Origin: Branchiostoma floridae
Lineage: Eukaryota > Chordata > Leptocardii > Amphioxiformes > Branchiostomatidae
Direction of reading: 5' to 3'
Assembly: GCF_000003815.2 (NCBI RefSeq)
Contig: NC_049993.1
Span: 15,250,635-15,312,634, forward strand
Length of the DNA stretch: 62,000 bases
The notes beneath the pieces were generated by a model that saw nothing but the letters and a program-made list of their open reading frames with translations, had not been told where the DNA came from and searched no databases. The stretch's first letter is position 1, and every line of letters starts with the position of its first letter. Shown here piece by piece: positions 11,867-22,975 of this stretch. The translations under genes were made by a program, and so were the position numbers.

Positions 11867-12571
11867 CACACGTACATCAAACACACAGGCTTGAATAACC
11901 TGTTGCCTGTAGTTACATTATGTTATCGCTAATCAAGAATTTTACATCCTTTAGGAGGACACCAGCCTGGCTTCTCTTCATCGTACCCTCGGCACCTACA
12001 ACCAGGCCATGTCAACTGTTACTGGTGAAGCTCGTGATCTGGAAGCCTACAACGACCCCTTGCGACGGTCCATGGAACACACCGAGATTGTCCTGAGTAA
12101 CATGTTAGTCAAACTACAAATAACGGTGAGCAACTACACACCAAAAAATAAAACTCACAGTACTCACAATATATCCTTCAAGTATTTTTTCATGCTATTT
12201 GACAGTGTGATGATTCTAAGATCATGTGATTAACTTTCAGAGCTGAAGAAAGATGGCGAAGGCCTTTTGAAAATCTTCTAAGTACAGCTTACATTTGTCA
12301 TGTGTAACAGGATTTTTCTTAAGGCCCAATTACACTTTCGTACTCTCCGTCTTGTTTTCAATTGTAAAATCACATTTTATTCTGTTGTTAGCTGATGCAT
12401 ATGAGAGCTGAAGAATTGGACGATGTCACTGTAACAGAGGGGCCGTGGACTGTAGACCCGGAGGAAACTACATACGAGCGCCAACTTCGTCATCTTACCT
12501 TCTTCCAACACCTGTGCGAGACCCTAGATGTGCTGAAACAACAACTGGAGACCAGGCTGGCGGAGTGTTAG
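8527..12571 (+). CDS. Secreted four-helix cytokine, IL-6/CNTF/CLCF1-like, copy B (5 exons, 216 aa)
   Basis: Coding exons: 8527-8545, 10702-10928, 11389-11442, 11955-12125 and 12392-12571 (TAG). Junctions and phases are as in copy A. Exons 1 and 3 are identical to A. Exon 4 has two silent changes. Exon 2 has four replacements, one silent change and an in-frame 18-nt insertion (HYTALH, ahead of the Cys cluster) made from a local CACTACACTG duplication. Exon 5 has three replacements (I to F, N to D, R to Q), three silent changes and an in-frame 6-nt insertion at the start. All indels are multiples of three and no stop or splice site is broken, so both copies look functional. Signal peptide, five cysteines (52, 55, 56, 199, 216) and the NRT site are kept. 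Intron 1 is enlarged by a piggyBac-like MITE. Confidence 0.8.
8903..9844. mobile_element. piggyBac-like MITE in intron 1 of copy B
   Basis: Flanked by TTAA at 8899-8902 and 9845-9848. The 14-bp terminal inverted repeats CCCTCATCCGACCG / CGGTCGGATGAGGG start with CCCT, as in the piggyBac superfamily. The palindrome-like word GGGGTCATTTTTGACCCC occurs at 8946-8963 and 9633-9650, and in inverted form (GGGGTCAAAAATGACCCC) at 9810-9827 beside the right end. The interior is AT-rich with no transposase. A 136-codon open frame that overlaps the left end is chance. The site is absent from copy A. Confidence 0.88.
11505..11880. repeat. (CA)n-rich microsatellite in intron 3 of copy B
   Basis: Counterpart of the tract at 2957-3330, with different array lengths and extra AACA interruptions. 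Cys/Val-alternating frames on the other strand are artefacts. Confidence 0.95.
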
Positions 12572-14073
12572 GCGCACGGAGTCCTAAGATATAGGAGGGT
12601 ATTGTTGTTGTTGTTGTTGTTTTCACAGAGTTCACTACACAACTGCGAACAACAGGATTCCCAGGTTATACGTCAAAGGTTAAGGCCCATGAGAAGAAAA
12701 TAGTATCGGCTCGACCACTATCAAAATTTGGTTGATATAATGTCTAGAACGTAATGGCGTCTGAAAAATGGCGGTTTGTTTTTACATTCATAGGGCCTTA
12801 ACATTTGACATATTACCCGGAATTGCTATCGTTCGCACATGCGTAGTAAACGCCGTAAAAATCTCAGAAGCACGGACCTCCAGAAGAACAAGTGTTTAAA
12901 ACCGTTGCTATGCAACAGAGAGTACATGCAGAAAATATGGAAGAACGCTTATATAAGTAGCTTTCACAAGTATATAGTCCTCTAATTTAGTAAAATGAAA
13001 TAGAACATTTTTTTGTTGTTGGAGTAATTCTTAGACTATAAGTTTTCGGGTGTACGTATGGGTGGCAGGTGGTGGGAAACATTTTTAACTGCTTTAAGAA
13101 TTCCTGGGTTGGATTTAAGTTCTAATCCATTATGAATGTAACACAGCCATAGGTGAAGTTAGAACTTATACATTTTATTATGTCTTAGGCAGTAATTGCC
13201 AACGTAACGTAGTATGTATCTTTTATAGAGATAAATAGTAAGGACAAAGGTTTACAAATTGCAATAAGTATAGAAGTACATACACATATATTTCGCATAC
13301 TTTTGAAACCAGATAAATAGATATATAGATAGATGGATAGACTTATAATATTTCGATATTATACGCTTTTGTAATCAAATTAAAGGGCTAACGGACATGG
13401 GATAAGTTACTACTAATTCTTACAGAAATTATTGACATCATTTGGCAGTTAAATAGAAATAGTTTTTACATAGAAATTTCATATCACAAATTCTGCTACT
13501 TAACAATACTAAAAACTCAAGTTAGTCGGACATGTAATGTTTGGCATTGTGTGAAACTAATTTTGAGGTTAGCCTGAAAGTAAGAAATCCTAGATGAACA
13601 AATATGCTAGTAGATACTATGTATCATGCAAAAGTATTAGACGAGAAAATAAAGGTATTGACATGCTCATTATTCTTTTTTCATCTCTTCCTTGTTATTG
13701 CAATTCTTGTTTAAATCGGGGGGGGGGGGCATAATTTCTTCATTGATGATTGAAACGTTGTATTATTTTGTAGAATTTCACTTCTAAGTGTAGTTATATC
13801 TAAGCTGTCTATGTTTTCAAATATTATAAAAATACGTTGTTTCCTTTTAGTTATCGGCATTGAAAGGTTTCAACAAATAGGTCCTACTCGGTTCCGATAA
13901 TTCAGGACTTGTCTGAATAAGAAATCTGTTTCTAATATTATAGCAAGCCGCAATGAGGGTGAAAATAAAACCATTTCAATGTCAAGACCTTCCTACTAGT
14001 TGATAGAATTCTCATTAAGCAGGGACTACTTTTCAAAGGTAAACATAGTTACGTACCTCCAAATTTTCCATGT
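12572..14073 (+). other. 3' flank of cytokine copy B, no further gene seen
   Basis: Aligns throughout with 4023-5515 of copy A, including the (TTG)n run after the stop. No open frame of note. It ends at the target site of the LINE insertion. Confidence 0.5.
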
Positions 14074-14087
14074 CTATCAGTCCATCT

Positions 14088-16001
14088 TTTTTTTTTAATT
14101 AAAAACAACAACAATAACAACAGTACATTTGTCAACAACTAAGACTAGATTTTGTACAGTCGAGTAACATTGCACATGGAGGGATAACATATACTGGTGT
14201 GTCTTGACGAATTACATGCAGTACATGGGTAGTGGAACAGTTAGAAGAGACAAATACATGTAGTACATCTGGGGAACCTTAAGGAATATGTACAGTCTGA
14301 TATTACACTATGATCAAAAATGGAGAAGTCTAACAGTAGGTGCAGTTCATGCCAAACTATCAATAGAAAATTTGTACAATCAATCTACATTGGCTGTCAG
14401 TCTATCATGGAATATCCGTTCTTCGAAGTCCTTTTCAAAGACATTAAAGAGGCTAGTAATGCACAGGTGTGGGTCTTTTCTATGCCAGATCCAAGTTTTA
14501 AAGATTGTCCATTTAGCCACAGTAACAGTAAAGGTTCTATTTTTCTGGTCTTTAGCAGTTATCAAATGATCAATTTTTCCAAATAAAATCTCCTGCAAAG
14601 TAATTTTTATGTTGGGCAAGGGTACAAATGTGTTAACTAATTCCCAGAAATTACACAGTCTTTCACATTTAAAGAACATATGCTCATAATCTTCTATGCT
14701 TCCACTGCTACATAGTGTACATGTTGCATCATATATGTGTCCCGTTTCATCTTTGATACCCCATTTGTGCAGATTGTGCGCACATGGTAATATTCGGTGT
14801 AATAGTTTATAGTTTAACTCTGCTAACTTAGTGTCTATACAGGTCTGTGTGCTTAACCATCTCCATATTTTCCCAAGCCAGGGTTTCAGTAGGAAATGTG
14901 GATTGCCATTTTTTACAGCATGTTGGTTCCATGGCCTGTGCCTGCACTAATGCATTATAAAACAATTTGCAGGTGTTCTTGCTTTTGATTTGTTTTGTTG
15001 TTTTACCATCAAATATACATGGGGTAAGGGTGTTAAGCTCTAATCTTCGATAAGGAATTGGGCCTCTATGGTTTCTTATTGCATTCTTCCATGTAAGAGG
15101 TATAGCTTGAAACAGAGTTATATATTCAATAATACCATTAGGTCTTGTGTTAAGGTTAAGCTGAGGGTAGTGATTTAGAGACATGAACCTGTCTAAGGGG
15201 AAAATGTCTTTTACGAATATTATGTCTTTATTTATCCAGGTTGGGAAGAAAATTGTTTTACCTTGTGACCTTATATATTTGTTGCACCATATAGTTTCAC
15301 CCATTATTTCACTTACACTAGAGGGTTTGTTCTTACCTCCTCCACCAGCAGAGTGGAATGCTGATATTACCTGCTTATAAAATGTGGGGAATTTACTCAT
15401 GTCAGGACCATCTTTATCAGAAGTAAAGTTCATATGCAATAGCAAATTGTCTTGACCAAGGGAGTTTATAAATGTTAACGCAATAACTTTCCATCTTGCG
15501 TTGTCATTTGTCACTAATCTTGGTATCCAGGATGCAAGTAGGGCTTGTCTTTGGAGATCTAAGTTTGTCAGGCCTAATCCTCCCTGCTCAATAGGTTGGC
15601 TAACAACATCTCTTTTAATCTTATCTTTTTTACCATTCCACAGCCACAGGAAAGTAAACATTTCTTTCTTTACAATGTTTATCACCCAAGGTGGGGTAAG
15701 AATCATAGACATGTTATAGATTATTTGTGAAAGGGCAAGGGATTTTAAGACAGTAACTTTTCCATATAGAGTTAGGTTTCTACCTTTCCAGATTTGAAGT
15801 GTTGTTTTCAGTCTTTCTATCTTTTTCTCCCAGTTTAGCAGTTCACATTCATGGTGTAGGGATGAGTTACAGAAGTGTATACCTAGGGATTTTATAGGTG
15901 TCTTTGGCCAAGATATACCCAAGGGGGTGTCTTGTCTGTCAACATAGGATCCAATCCATAAACCTTCACATTTTTTAACATTTAGATTTAGGCTTGAAAC
16001 A
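14088..16001 (-). mobile_element. 5'-truncated LINE (L1/Tx1-like) inserted in copy B
   Basis: The 14-bp target duplication CTATCAGTCCATCT occurs at 14074-14087 and 16002-16015. Copy A has a single uninterrupted CTATCAGTCCATCT followed by TGCTCACGG near 5516. The left end starts with an oligo(T) tract, that is the poly(A) tail of a minus-strand element, so the element was inserted 3' end first and truncated inside its reverse-transcriptase frame at 16001. Long duplication plus tail indicates target-primed reverse transcription. The clade was not fixed from sequence alone. Confidence 0.9.
14380..16001 (-). pseudogene. LINE ORF2 C-terminal part, one frameshift
   Basis: From 16001 the minus strand reads the tail of a reverse transcriptase (LNLNVKKCEGLWIG, then IKSLGIHF) and continues openly to a stop at 14828. 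It includes the thumb-like WEKKIERLKTTLQIWKGR, LYGKVTVLKSL and the QGGLGL..L block. Near 14830-14870 the frame shifts. The other frame continues TKLAELNYKLLHRILP, then a Cys-His knuckle CTLC...EDYEHMFFKC, to a stop at 14380. The polymerase core is missing through 5' truncation, so it is dead, though the low damage suggests recent insertion. Confidence 0.85.
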
Positions 16002-16265
16002 CTATCAGTCCATCTTGCTCACGGAGTAACCTAGTTCTCGCGAGAGTTGCGAGAACTAGACATCATTGCGGTTCAGCTTTGCTCCTTCCAACTGGATGTG
16101 ACCAGGAGGCGGGGTCAGAAGATCCACGCGAGTCTCGACCTAGTTCTTCTTGTAAGAAGTGCCGTGATGACACGGATCGCTAGACGGCGTTTCTGATCCG
16201 TCATCTTTTCTTTGTTCAATTTCAAAACTGTGTCTAAGAGCCGAGTAATAGGGTCCAAAAAGCAC

Positions 16266-17294
16266 AGGGTCTATAGTTATACACTGTTAACACATCTTGA
16301 GGCTATATTGATTGTAACAATTGGACGTATACTTCGTATACTCTTGCAGTTCCTTACCATTTATAGAAAATAATAAAATAACTTTATTGCACGACAACTG
16401 TAAAGGATACAGTGTATGTAGTCTCTACCAGACTCCGGATCGCTGGAAAATCGTAGAAATGGAACAAATAGAGAGGAATATAACCGGCCACGGAACAGCT
16501 CGCGATCCCAGTGAAAGAGGCCATTTACATCAGAGCCCATCAACCTTCCCTCAACCGAGACGGGGGCCGATACCGACTGTCAAGCACCTTTGGCCCTTTA
16601 CTGACGTCACACTTCCGTTCCGGAAGTGCGACTTAGGTCTTGGGTCATTACAACTTGAGAAGGATCAGAGGACTGATCGAAAGCTTGTTGGTAAGCGCAT
16701 GACAGTAACATTATATGTGACTAAAGTCTAGTCCTTTTTGTAGAGCTTCCGCTGAACTTCACCCCAAATTGACAGGTGGCGGTTCTGTATTGTATAGCTT
16801 TTAGCATTTGTGAAGTAGAAATTATCCCCGCCTTGCTGATTAATACGGATGCAGATAGTCTAAGAAAACAGATAATTTATAATCGTGTAATACACACTTT
16901 TTACATGTTTTATGCAATTAATATGATGTTTATTTGCAAAATCATGCCCGAGAGCTAATTGCATATACAGTCTCAAGAACTAAGAGAAGTAGATAGAGTG
17001 ATGCATAAGGCTAGTGTCAATCAACTACATGATACTATAATTGTATTAATAATAAAAAGTTCGTTCAGGGAGTGAGTGGTCTAGGGTATTCAAAATTAAG
17101 AAATCCTGTTTTTTTGTTATGTATCCGTGACAAACACTCTTTTATTATATATAGAGTTTGAATGATATTTCTTGTCGTGGCTTTAATATGGTATATAACC
17201 AGGCGTGCAGACGATACGTTACACTAATGACGTTATATAACATGTTGCCTTTTTGACCTTCCACGTAAGTATGTAATAATTTACGTATGCATAT
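16266..17294. other. Unique DNA right of the duplication, no gene seen
   Basis: A 136-codon open frame at 16321-16731 has no recognizable domain, starts at a non-ATG codon and lacks coding-like third-base choice. I do not call it. There is a TGACGTCACAC word near 16601. Confidence 0.4.
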
Positions 17295-17698
17295 ATGACT
17301 GTTAGAAATTCGCTATAGTTTCGGTGTGTCCATAAAGTTTACATGATGTCATATGATTGACGTGAGACAAAGATTGTCCAATGAGGAATTTCTTTTTGTT
17401 CCTCTAATATACTTGGTGACTGCACAAGACAAGGACGTGTATGTTACCCCTCCATGTGCAATTATTTATAGTACTCGACTGTACGAACACTAGTCTTAGT
17501 GGTTGACAAATGTACTATTGTTGTTGTTGTCTTTAATAGAAAAAAATGAAAATAAAAAAAAAAGACTGTAAGAAATTCACTATACTTTCGATGTGTCAAA
17601 GATTACATGATGTCATATGATTGACGTGAGGCAAAGTTTGTCCAATGAGGCCCATTCAGTTGTTCCTTATCCTTGGGGACTGCACAAGACAAGGACAA
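17295..17698. repeat. Direct repeat of about 140 bp split by a LINE tail
   Basis: 17295-17440 and 17563-17698 share long words such as ACATGATGTCATATGATTGA, GTCCAATGAGG and GACTGCACAAGACAAGGAC. About 80-85% identical by eye. The DNA between them is the separately listed LINE 3' end. Confidence 0.75.
17447..17560 (+). mobile_element. Short 3'-tail fragment of the same LINE family
   Basis: The plus strand reads CCCTCCATGTGCAAT, then TACTCGACTGTAC, CTAGTCTTAGT, GTTGACAAATGTACT and (TTG)n, ending in an A-rich tail. These words appear in the same order on the minus strand of the LINE at 14100-14190. It is therefore an extremely 5'-truncated copy, or a SINE using that LINE tail. Confidence 0.75.
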
Positions 17699-18507
17699 TA
17701 AAAAGGACAAGATCTAAGCACCTTTCTTCCGTAGGCAGTAAGTCCGTCAAATTTATGGTGCGCGATGATCATTGATGACAGCCGATTGGAAGAACAAAGG
17801 CGCCGCCTGATTGGTTCTGCTGTCTGACCTCTGGAGGTCGCCGTTCTCTGCAGCAGGAGGTCATTGACCGGGAGTAACATTGGGGGTCGATGGAATGTCT
17901 ATTGGGAACTGAGACCAATATATTTCCATGTCAGGAAAGGAAACAAAACAAAAAGATGTATATATATTTAACACTGAACATTGTTCAAAACTCTTTATAC
18001 CACATTTTGTAAACGTCAAATTCTAACTATAAAAAGGAACAAAGACCAAAGTATACATTTCAAAATCAGGAATCATAATCACACATGTCAGACACAGAAC
18101 TAGAATGTTTTTCAAACCTTAAATACACTGCCTCTCTGTTGATATCATTTTAATTTCAAGCGGCCTTAAATTTCTTGAGTGCGTCTTTGGTATTTCTGAA
18201 CTTGCTTTAGCAAATGGCGGGCCTTAGACTTTGTTCTTTTGGACAACAAGATCATTCTGATCAAAGACAATTATTAAGATATTTTTCGTGACCGTCCCTC
18301 TTTCTCTTTACGCCTTCTCTTTTTGAAATTTAATATGAAAATGAAAGAACTGCATGCAATTCGTTTGAATGGCTAGACAAGAAAACCTGTTTCTAGTAGC
18401 AAGGACGTTATAAAACGTTATGCAACGTCCTTGTTAAGCAAAGCTACTGTCATTTGCATCGAATCTCTTTTTAACCTCTTTGTTTAATTTAGTAATACTA
18501 TAGACAC

Positions 18508-18761
18508 CTGGGTGGAAGGGACGGTCTGTTGTAGGGCGGCCTCTACCGAGATTTTCTGGAACTGCACCATGTTTCTGGCGGTAGTAAAGTTCACAGAACA
18601 AAGGTCAACAAGATGGTCGACGCAGGACCTGTTTTTGTTGCATGGTAAAAGCATTTCGTAGGAAACGATCCATACCTGACGCATAGCCGAGATATTTGTG
18701 AAATTCCGGACGATGGCGACTACGAGTAACACGATAAGGTCAGTATAGAACAGGGCCTGAC
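18508..18761 (-). CDS. Candidate internal exon, unidentified protein
   Basis: On the minus strand a good acceptor (TTCTGTATTTAG) precedes an 84-codon open stretch, phase 2 at entry and phase 0 at exit (ACCCAG|GTGTCT). It has C/G-rich third positions, which then give way to AT-rich intronic sequence. The product begins with a hydrophobic stretch (TDLIVLLVVAIV), then an N-glycosylation site (NFT), three Cys in a polar middle section (C40, C46, C54 of the exon product) and a second NFT. A CAG|GTATGG inside it could be an alternative donor. A possible next exon in matching phase starts near 17842 (after TCCTGCTGCAG). I recognise no family. It could be a membrane or secreted protein fragment, or chance. 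Confidence 0.35.
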
Positions 18762-19084
18762 CTAAATACAGAATGTGTCAGCCTACTACATTTTCCTGTA
18801 TCCAACTTCCTTGCTGTGAACTACGCTGCACTGTGTATCATGAATGGCGAAATGCACGTTTAAAACGGTGTGACTTTCTGTAGGATTCTATGTAGTAAAA
18901 AAAATGAGAAAAAACTACAACAGTCATCTCAAGACACGTATTACAAGGTCGCTATGAAAAAATCTATATTGGTTTAGGCTCTGGCCATTCGGCGCTACCA
19001 TGTTGTTTCCCATCATCTGTGGGAGTTAGGTCAACTTAGGTGTACAGTCAAACCTGTATTAGGTACCGTGGCCGATATCAACAA

Positions 19085-19262
19085 TGTGCAACACACTTAC
19101 TTTTCTGCTCAAGACACTTACTCTTCTGCTCAACACACTTACTTTTCTGCTCAACACACTTACTTTTCTGCTCAACACACTTACTTTTCTGCTCAACACA
19201 CTTACTTTTCTGCTCAACACACTTACTTTTCTGCTCAACACACTTACTTTTTTCTGCGTGAG
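19085..19262. repeat. 21-bp minisatellite, left arm
   Basis: About eight near-perfect copies of a 21-bp unit containing CTTACTTTTCTGCTCAACA, followed by degenerate units (…TGCGCGAGCCACTTACTC…) to about 19350. Because 21 is a multiple of three, all frames stay open, giving spurious ORFs on both strands. Confidence 0.95.
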
Positions 19263-19942
19263 ACACTTACTTTTTTCTGCGCGAGCCACTTACTCTTCTG
19301 CGCGAGCCACTTACTCTTCTACGCTGCACTTACTCTTCTGCGCTGCACTTACTTACTTTTCCTGTGGTGCGCACCCCTCCCTTTATCAATGGATGGTCCC
19401 TGAATCAGGCCAAAGGTCACAAAGACCGCATAAAATGTAGTATTGACCGCATGTCAATCCTAAATTATCCTCCTTCGGATGACCCTATGAAATGACCCTT
19501 ACCCTAGCGCGTTTTTGTGGATTCAATTTAATTCTTTTTAGTCTTTAGTATAGCATTTTGACAATGCAGATCGATAACGACAAGTCTCGATTTGATCATC
19601 ACAACATCGCGTTTTGTTGCCATCACAACGTATTGTCAACTTTGAAAACAAATTCTGCGCGCGTTTCTGGCGCGCAGCTTTAAACTTTTATTTACCAGGG
19701 TTTACCCAAGCTCTTTCTTTAACCTCCTTGGTTTACCTAAACCAGGCAGAGGCTCTTAACTCCTCTGTAGATAGGAGTAAGAAGGCAGGTAGGCCTTGGT
19801 AGCTCCTCTGTCCAGAATTCGGCGTCTGTTTAGTAATAAATAGCCAAGTTGCCGCACGTAATGTTTTGGTGGGAGCACTGAATTTTACTACCCGGATCCG
19901 GACTAACTTTGGACGGAGTGGACTTGTTACTTAGTAACATGC

Positions 19943-20815
19943 ATTGGCATAATACCGGTCATAAGCCTTATACCGGTCGATTAAAAATAGTGGAACTTAA
20001 AGAGATCTACACATGCAACAATAGTTATTTCTGAGGTATGCACACTTCAGACATCTAGGTGTCCAATACATCATTTACAAAGCATCGATAACAATGCATT
20101 CGAAGACAACATGGCTAAAAGTTTTCAGGTCATTTTCGGGACAGGCGAGCTCGTCGTGGGACAAACACACTGTCACGTTCATCGCCAGATTTGTAGATAA
20201 TAATCACATGTGCTCACGGCACAAGACGAGCATGATTCAACAGCAATTTTGAATTTCTTTTGGTGACCTACAACTCGTGTAAAAGTGTGAGGAACCGTTG
20301 CATTATCGCCCGGATCTACGGCTGAATGGGTCAAATTGAACGTACGCCGCCATTTTCCCGCCATTTTTAATGCTACGGCCAGCAGTAAAGTTTTACGTCA
20401 TAGCGGTTGTGACGGACCAAAATTAAATGAAAATTCTTGTCAGTATACGCCCATTTTCTCATGACTTTTTGTATGCTCATGCAGATTTTTGTTTTGTGCA
20501 ACTACTAACAGGAAAGAAAGGAACAACAGAGGATGAATAAAGGTACATAGCGGCAGTTAATTGTGCCGTGTTTCGTTCGACCGGTATAGTGCACCCCCTT
20601 CCAACCACGCGCCCGTTCTCCGTGCAATTCCGCGGTGTGTTCCAATTACGATATTATGTTTTTAGCAGGACCAGAGAGACAAAATAATTTACACAGAAGA
20701 AGTGGCAAAGGTAAGCTGTAACAGCAACATGTAACTGGAGAAAATGATGCGTTGATCATTTGCCAAATTAGCATTGCTTGAGAAATTGCAGTAAACCGAC
20801 CGGTATTATGCCAAT
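19943..20815. repeat. Perfect 18-bp inverted repeat inside the large element
   Basis: ATTGGCATAATACCGGTC at 19943-19960 and its exact complement at 20798-20815. This may mark a nested MITE of about 870 bp. No clear target duplication was found. Confidence 0.4.
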
Positions 20816-21183
20816 GGATGTTGATTTGACATTCAGTAGTTTCTAGCGAGGACCAATCAAATACTACTAGCTGCTGGCAGGTCACTGACATTGGGCGATA
20901 ACTGCGAGCTTTTCGCACCCTTGCTTATCATGCAAATGCCGTGAACTCAAATCAAGCAGGCATTATTGTTCGTCATTTTGCACCGTGCGGGAGCTTTACT
21001 TGCTCACAAACAACTGCAGATATCAGTTTAAAAAGTTTACTTTGGTGATAAAAAGGTGACGGGACTGTAGCGAGTTTTCGTGCCATTAAACTTTTTGAAA
21101 TGACGGGCCTACAGTTTACTTCCGTCTCTTTTATTACGCGCTTTGTCACTTTAGTTCTATTTTTTCGTCAACTTGAATCTCAA

Positions 21184-21250
21184 GGCTTCGTGGCGTAGTT
21201 GACTAGTGATTGGATTTGTAACTTTTGGACCAGAGTTCGAACCTGACGTG
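21184..21250 (+). other. tRNA-like (SINE head) sequence
   Basis: TGGCGTAGTTGACTAGTG resembles an RNA polymerase III A box and GAGTTCGAACC a B box, at tRNA-like spacing. The acceptor stem does not pair, so a tRNA-derived SINE or pseudogene is more likely than a working tRNA. Confidence 0.4.
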
Positions 21251-22374
21251 TTGCAATTTTTAAAACTTTTTTAAAAAGTTTTCTTTGTTCAATATTTTAC
21301 TTTTTATCACTATACGGTCGTACTTTTGTAACTGAAATGTTTCGCTTCTTGTCACTCCCCAAAAATGTTGTCACCCCCAAAAGTTGTGACTTTTAGTACG
21401 TGTCACCCTATGTTTCAGTGCTATTTTCTTGCATTCACAAAAATAAAAACAGTACGTAGTTCTACAACTTACAACTTGTACCTTGTAACAAGGTAAAGAG
21501 ACGTCTCTGATGACCCGGTGTACAACGGCTGTAGTAAGTTGTCAAATATATGCGTTATGCACTCAAGTCGTGTTGTTTGCTGATTATTCAGTCCGTCCTT
21601 CTATTCTATATAACCAGCATTCAAAGGGACCAGCTCATAAAAATACATGCTGCAAACTAAAGGAAGCCGCACAAAGATGTCCTTTGTAATGTATTGACGG
21701 TATTTAACAGCTAGTAATCGACGGACAATAGGTGTGAAACATTCCTCCCTGGCCCTCGCGTGCCACCGGTCTGGCGTTAATTGGTTACTCTGCATTTGAA
21801 AGAACCGGCTTCATGGGCGTTGACCTCGCTAGAAATCTACTTCATAACATTTAGAGCTAGGCCACCCCTACCCCTTCCTACTAGGTGGGCGGAGCAGTAC
21901 CAAATCCACATAGTCAGGCCACTCCCAGGATCTAATTGTTAATCAGAAGCGGGTATTTCTTGTGACCAAATCCACATAGTAGGGTCTCCAAAGGGGTAGG
22001 GGTGTACTAAGTAAAAAATAAATGGCGGTCATAAATTGACTAAGTCAGAGACGCCCACCCACCATTCAACTGAATGTTTTCAAAGTTGACAATACGTTGT
22101 GATGGCAACAAAACGCGATGTTGTGATGATCAAATCGAGACTTGTCGTTATCGATCTGCATTGTCAAAATGCTATACTAAAGACTAAAAAGAATTAAATT
22201 GAATCCACAAAAACGCGCTAGGGTAAGGGTCATTTCATAGGGTCATCCGAAGGAGGATAATTTAGGATTGACATGTGGTCAATACTACATTTTATGCGGT
22301 CTTTGTGACCTTTGGCCTGATTCAGGGACCATCCATTGATAAAGGGAGGGGTGCGCACCACAGGAAGAGTAAGT

Positions 22375-22618
22375 AAGTGCAGCGCAGAAGAGTAAGTGCA
22401 GCGCAGAAGAGTAAGTGGCTCGCGCAGAAGAGTAAGTGGCTCGCGCAGAAAAAAGTAAGTGTCTTCCGCAGAAAAAAGTAAGTGTGTTGTGCAGAAAAGT
22501 AAGTGTGTTGAGCAGAAAAGTAAGTGTCTTGAGCAGAAAAGTAAGTGTGTTGAGCAGAAAAGTAAGTGTGTTGAGCAGAAGAGTAAGTGTCTTGAGCAGA
22601 AAAGTAAGTGTGTTGGAC
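22375..22618. repeat. 21-bp minisatellite, right arm (inverted)
   Basis: Reverse-complement counterpart of the left array, with about seven good units (AGTAAGTGTGTTGAGCAGAA) and four degenerate ones. Unit number and the order of variants (CTTGAGC versus GTTGAGC) differ from the left arm. Confidence 0.95.
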
Positions 22619-22975
22619 ATTGTTGATATCGGCCACGGTAATTAGGGGCCACCTCTACAGAGGGGCCACCTGTCCATAGTGGCCACTTTTTGTCGGTCCC
22701 TTGGGTATTTTATCTACAAGTTGCCACCTCTATACAGAGGCCACCTGTCTATAGTGGCCAAATTTGTCCGGTCCCTTGAGTGGCCGCTATGGACAGGTTT
22801 GACTGTATTTATTATTAGGGTCAGAGGCGTCAACATTTTAAAGCGATAGACTAGATGTGATGTTTAATACTGTGTTATTGCTGTGCACTTCTGGCCTGGA
22901 GTCTTTCCCTGTGGGCATGATTATCATGTTTGTTTGGGTTTAAAAGACAAAGAAAAATTGTTGTGTTGTTTCCAG

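Larger units (their letters stand above)
7225..16265. repeat. Tandem segmental duplication, unit B
   Basis: Second collinear copy of the unit, directly following A with no run of N at the junction. It is longer than A because of a TTAA-flanked element at 8903-9844 and a LINE at 14088-16001, both absent from A. Intron 1 is also divergent around these insertions: about 1470-1690 in A and 8690-10190 in B do not align well outside the MITE. Elsewhere substitutions run at a few percent with small indels. Confidence 0.93.
19045..22805. mobile_element. Non-autonomous DNA transposon with long inverted arms (Tc1/mariner/pogo type, foldback-like)
   Basis: Outer ends are CAGTCAAACCTGT on the left and its complement ACAGGTTTGACTG on the right, each followed by TA (19043-19044, 22806-22807). 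That fits a TA-targeting superfamily. Inside, 19065-19650 and 22073-22640 are inverted copies of each other at high identity, including the minisatellite, a CGCACCCCTCCC block and an AATTATCCTCC block. The right arm has about 150 bp of extra subterminal DNA with two copies of a GGCCACCT...TAGTGGCCA module, lost on the left. No transposase frame lies in the 2.4-kb centre. It is upstream of, or in intron 1 of, the DUF985 gene. Confidence 0.78.

Noticed and set aside
2903-11880. CRISPR-like reading of regularly repeated segments
   Set aside because: The genome is eukaryotic and the arrays are contiguous tandem repeats without unique spacers.
16321-16731. 136-codon plus-strand frame beside the duplication
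   Set aside because: Non-ATG start, no domain, no splice partners in phase.
19040-19440. Overlapping repetitive open frames in both strands (also 22230-22652)
   Set aside because: The 21-bp minisatellite unit is a multiple of three, so all frames stay open. No start or splice context.
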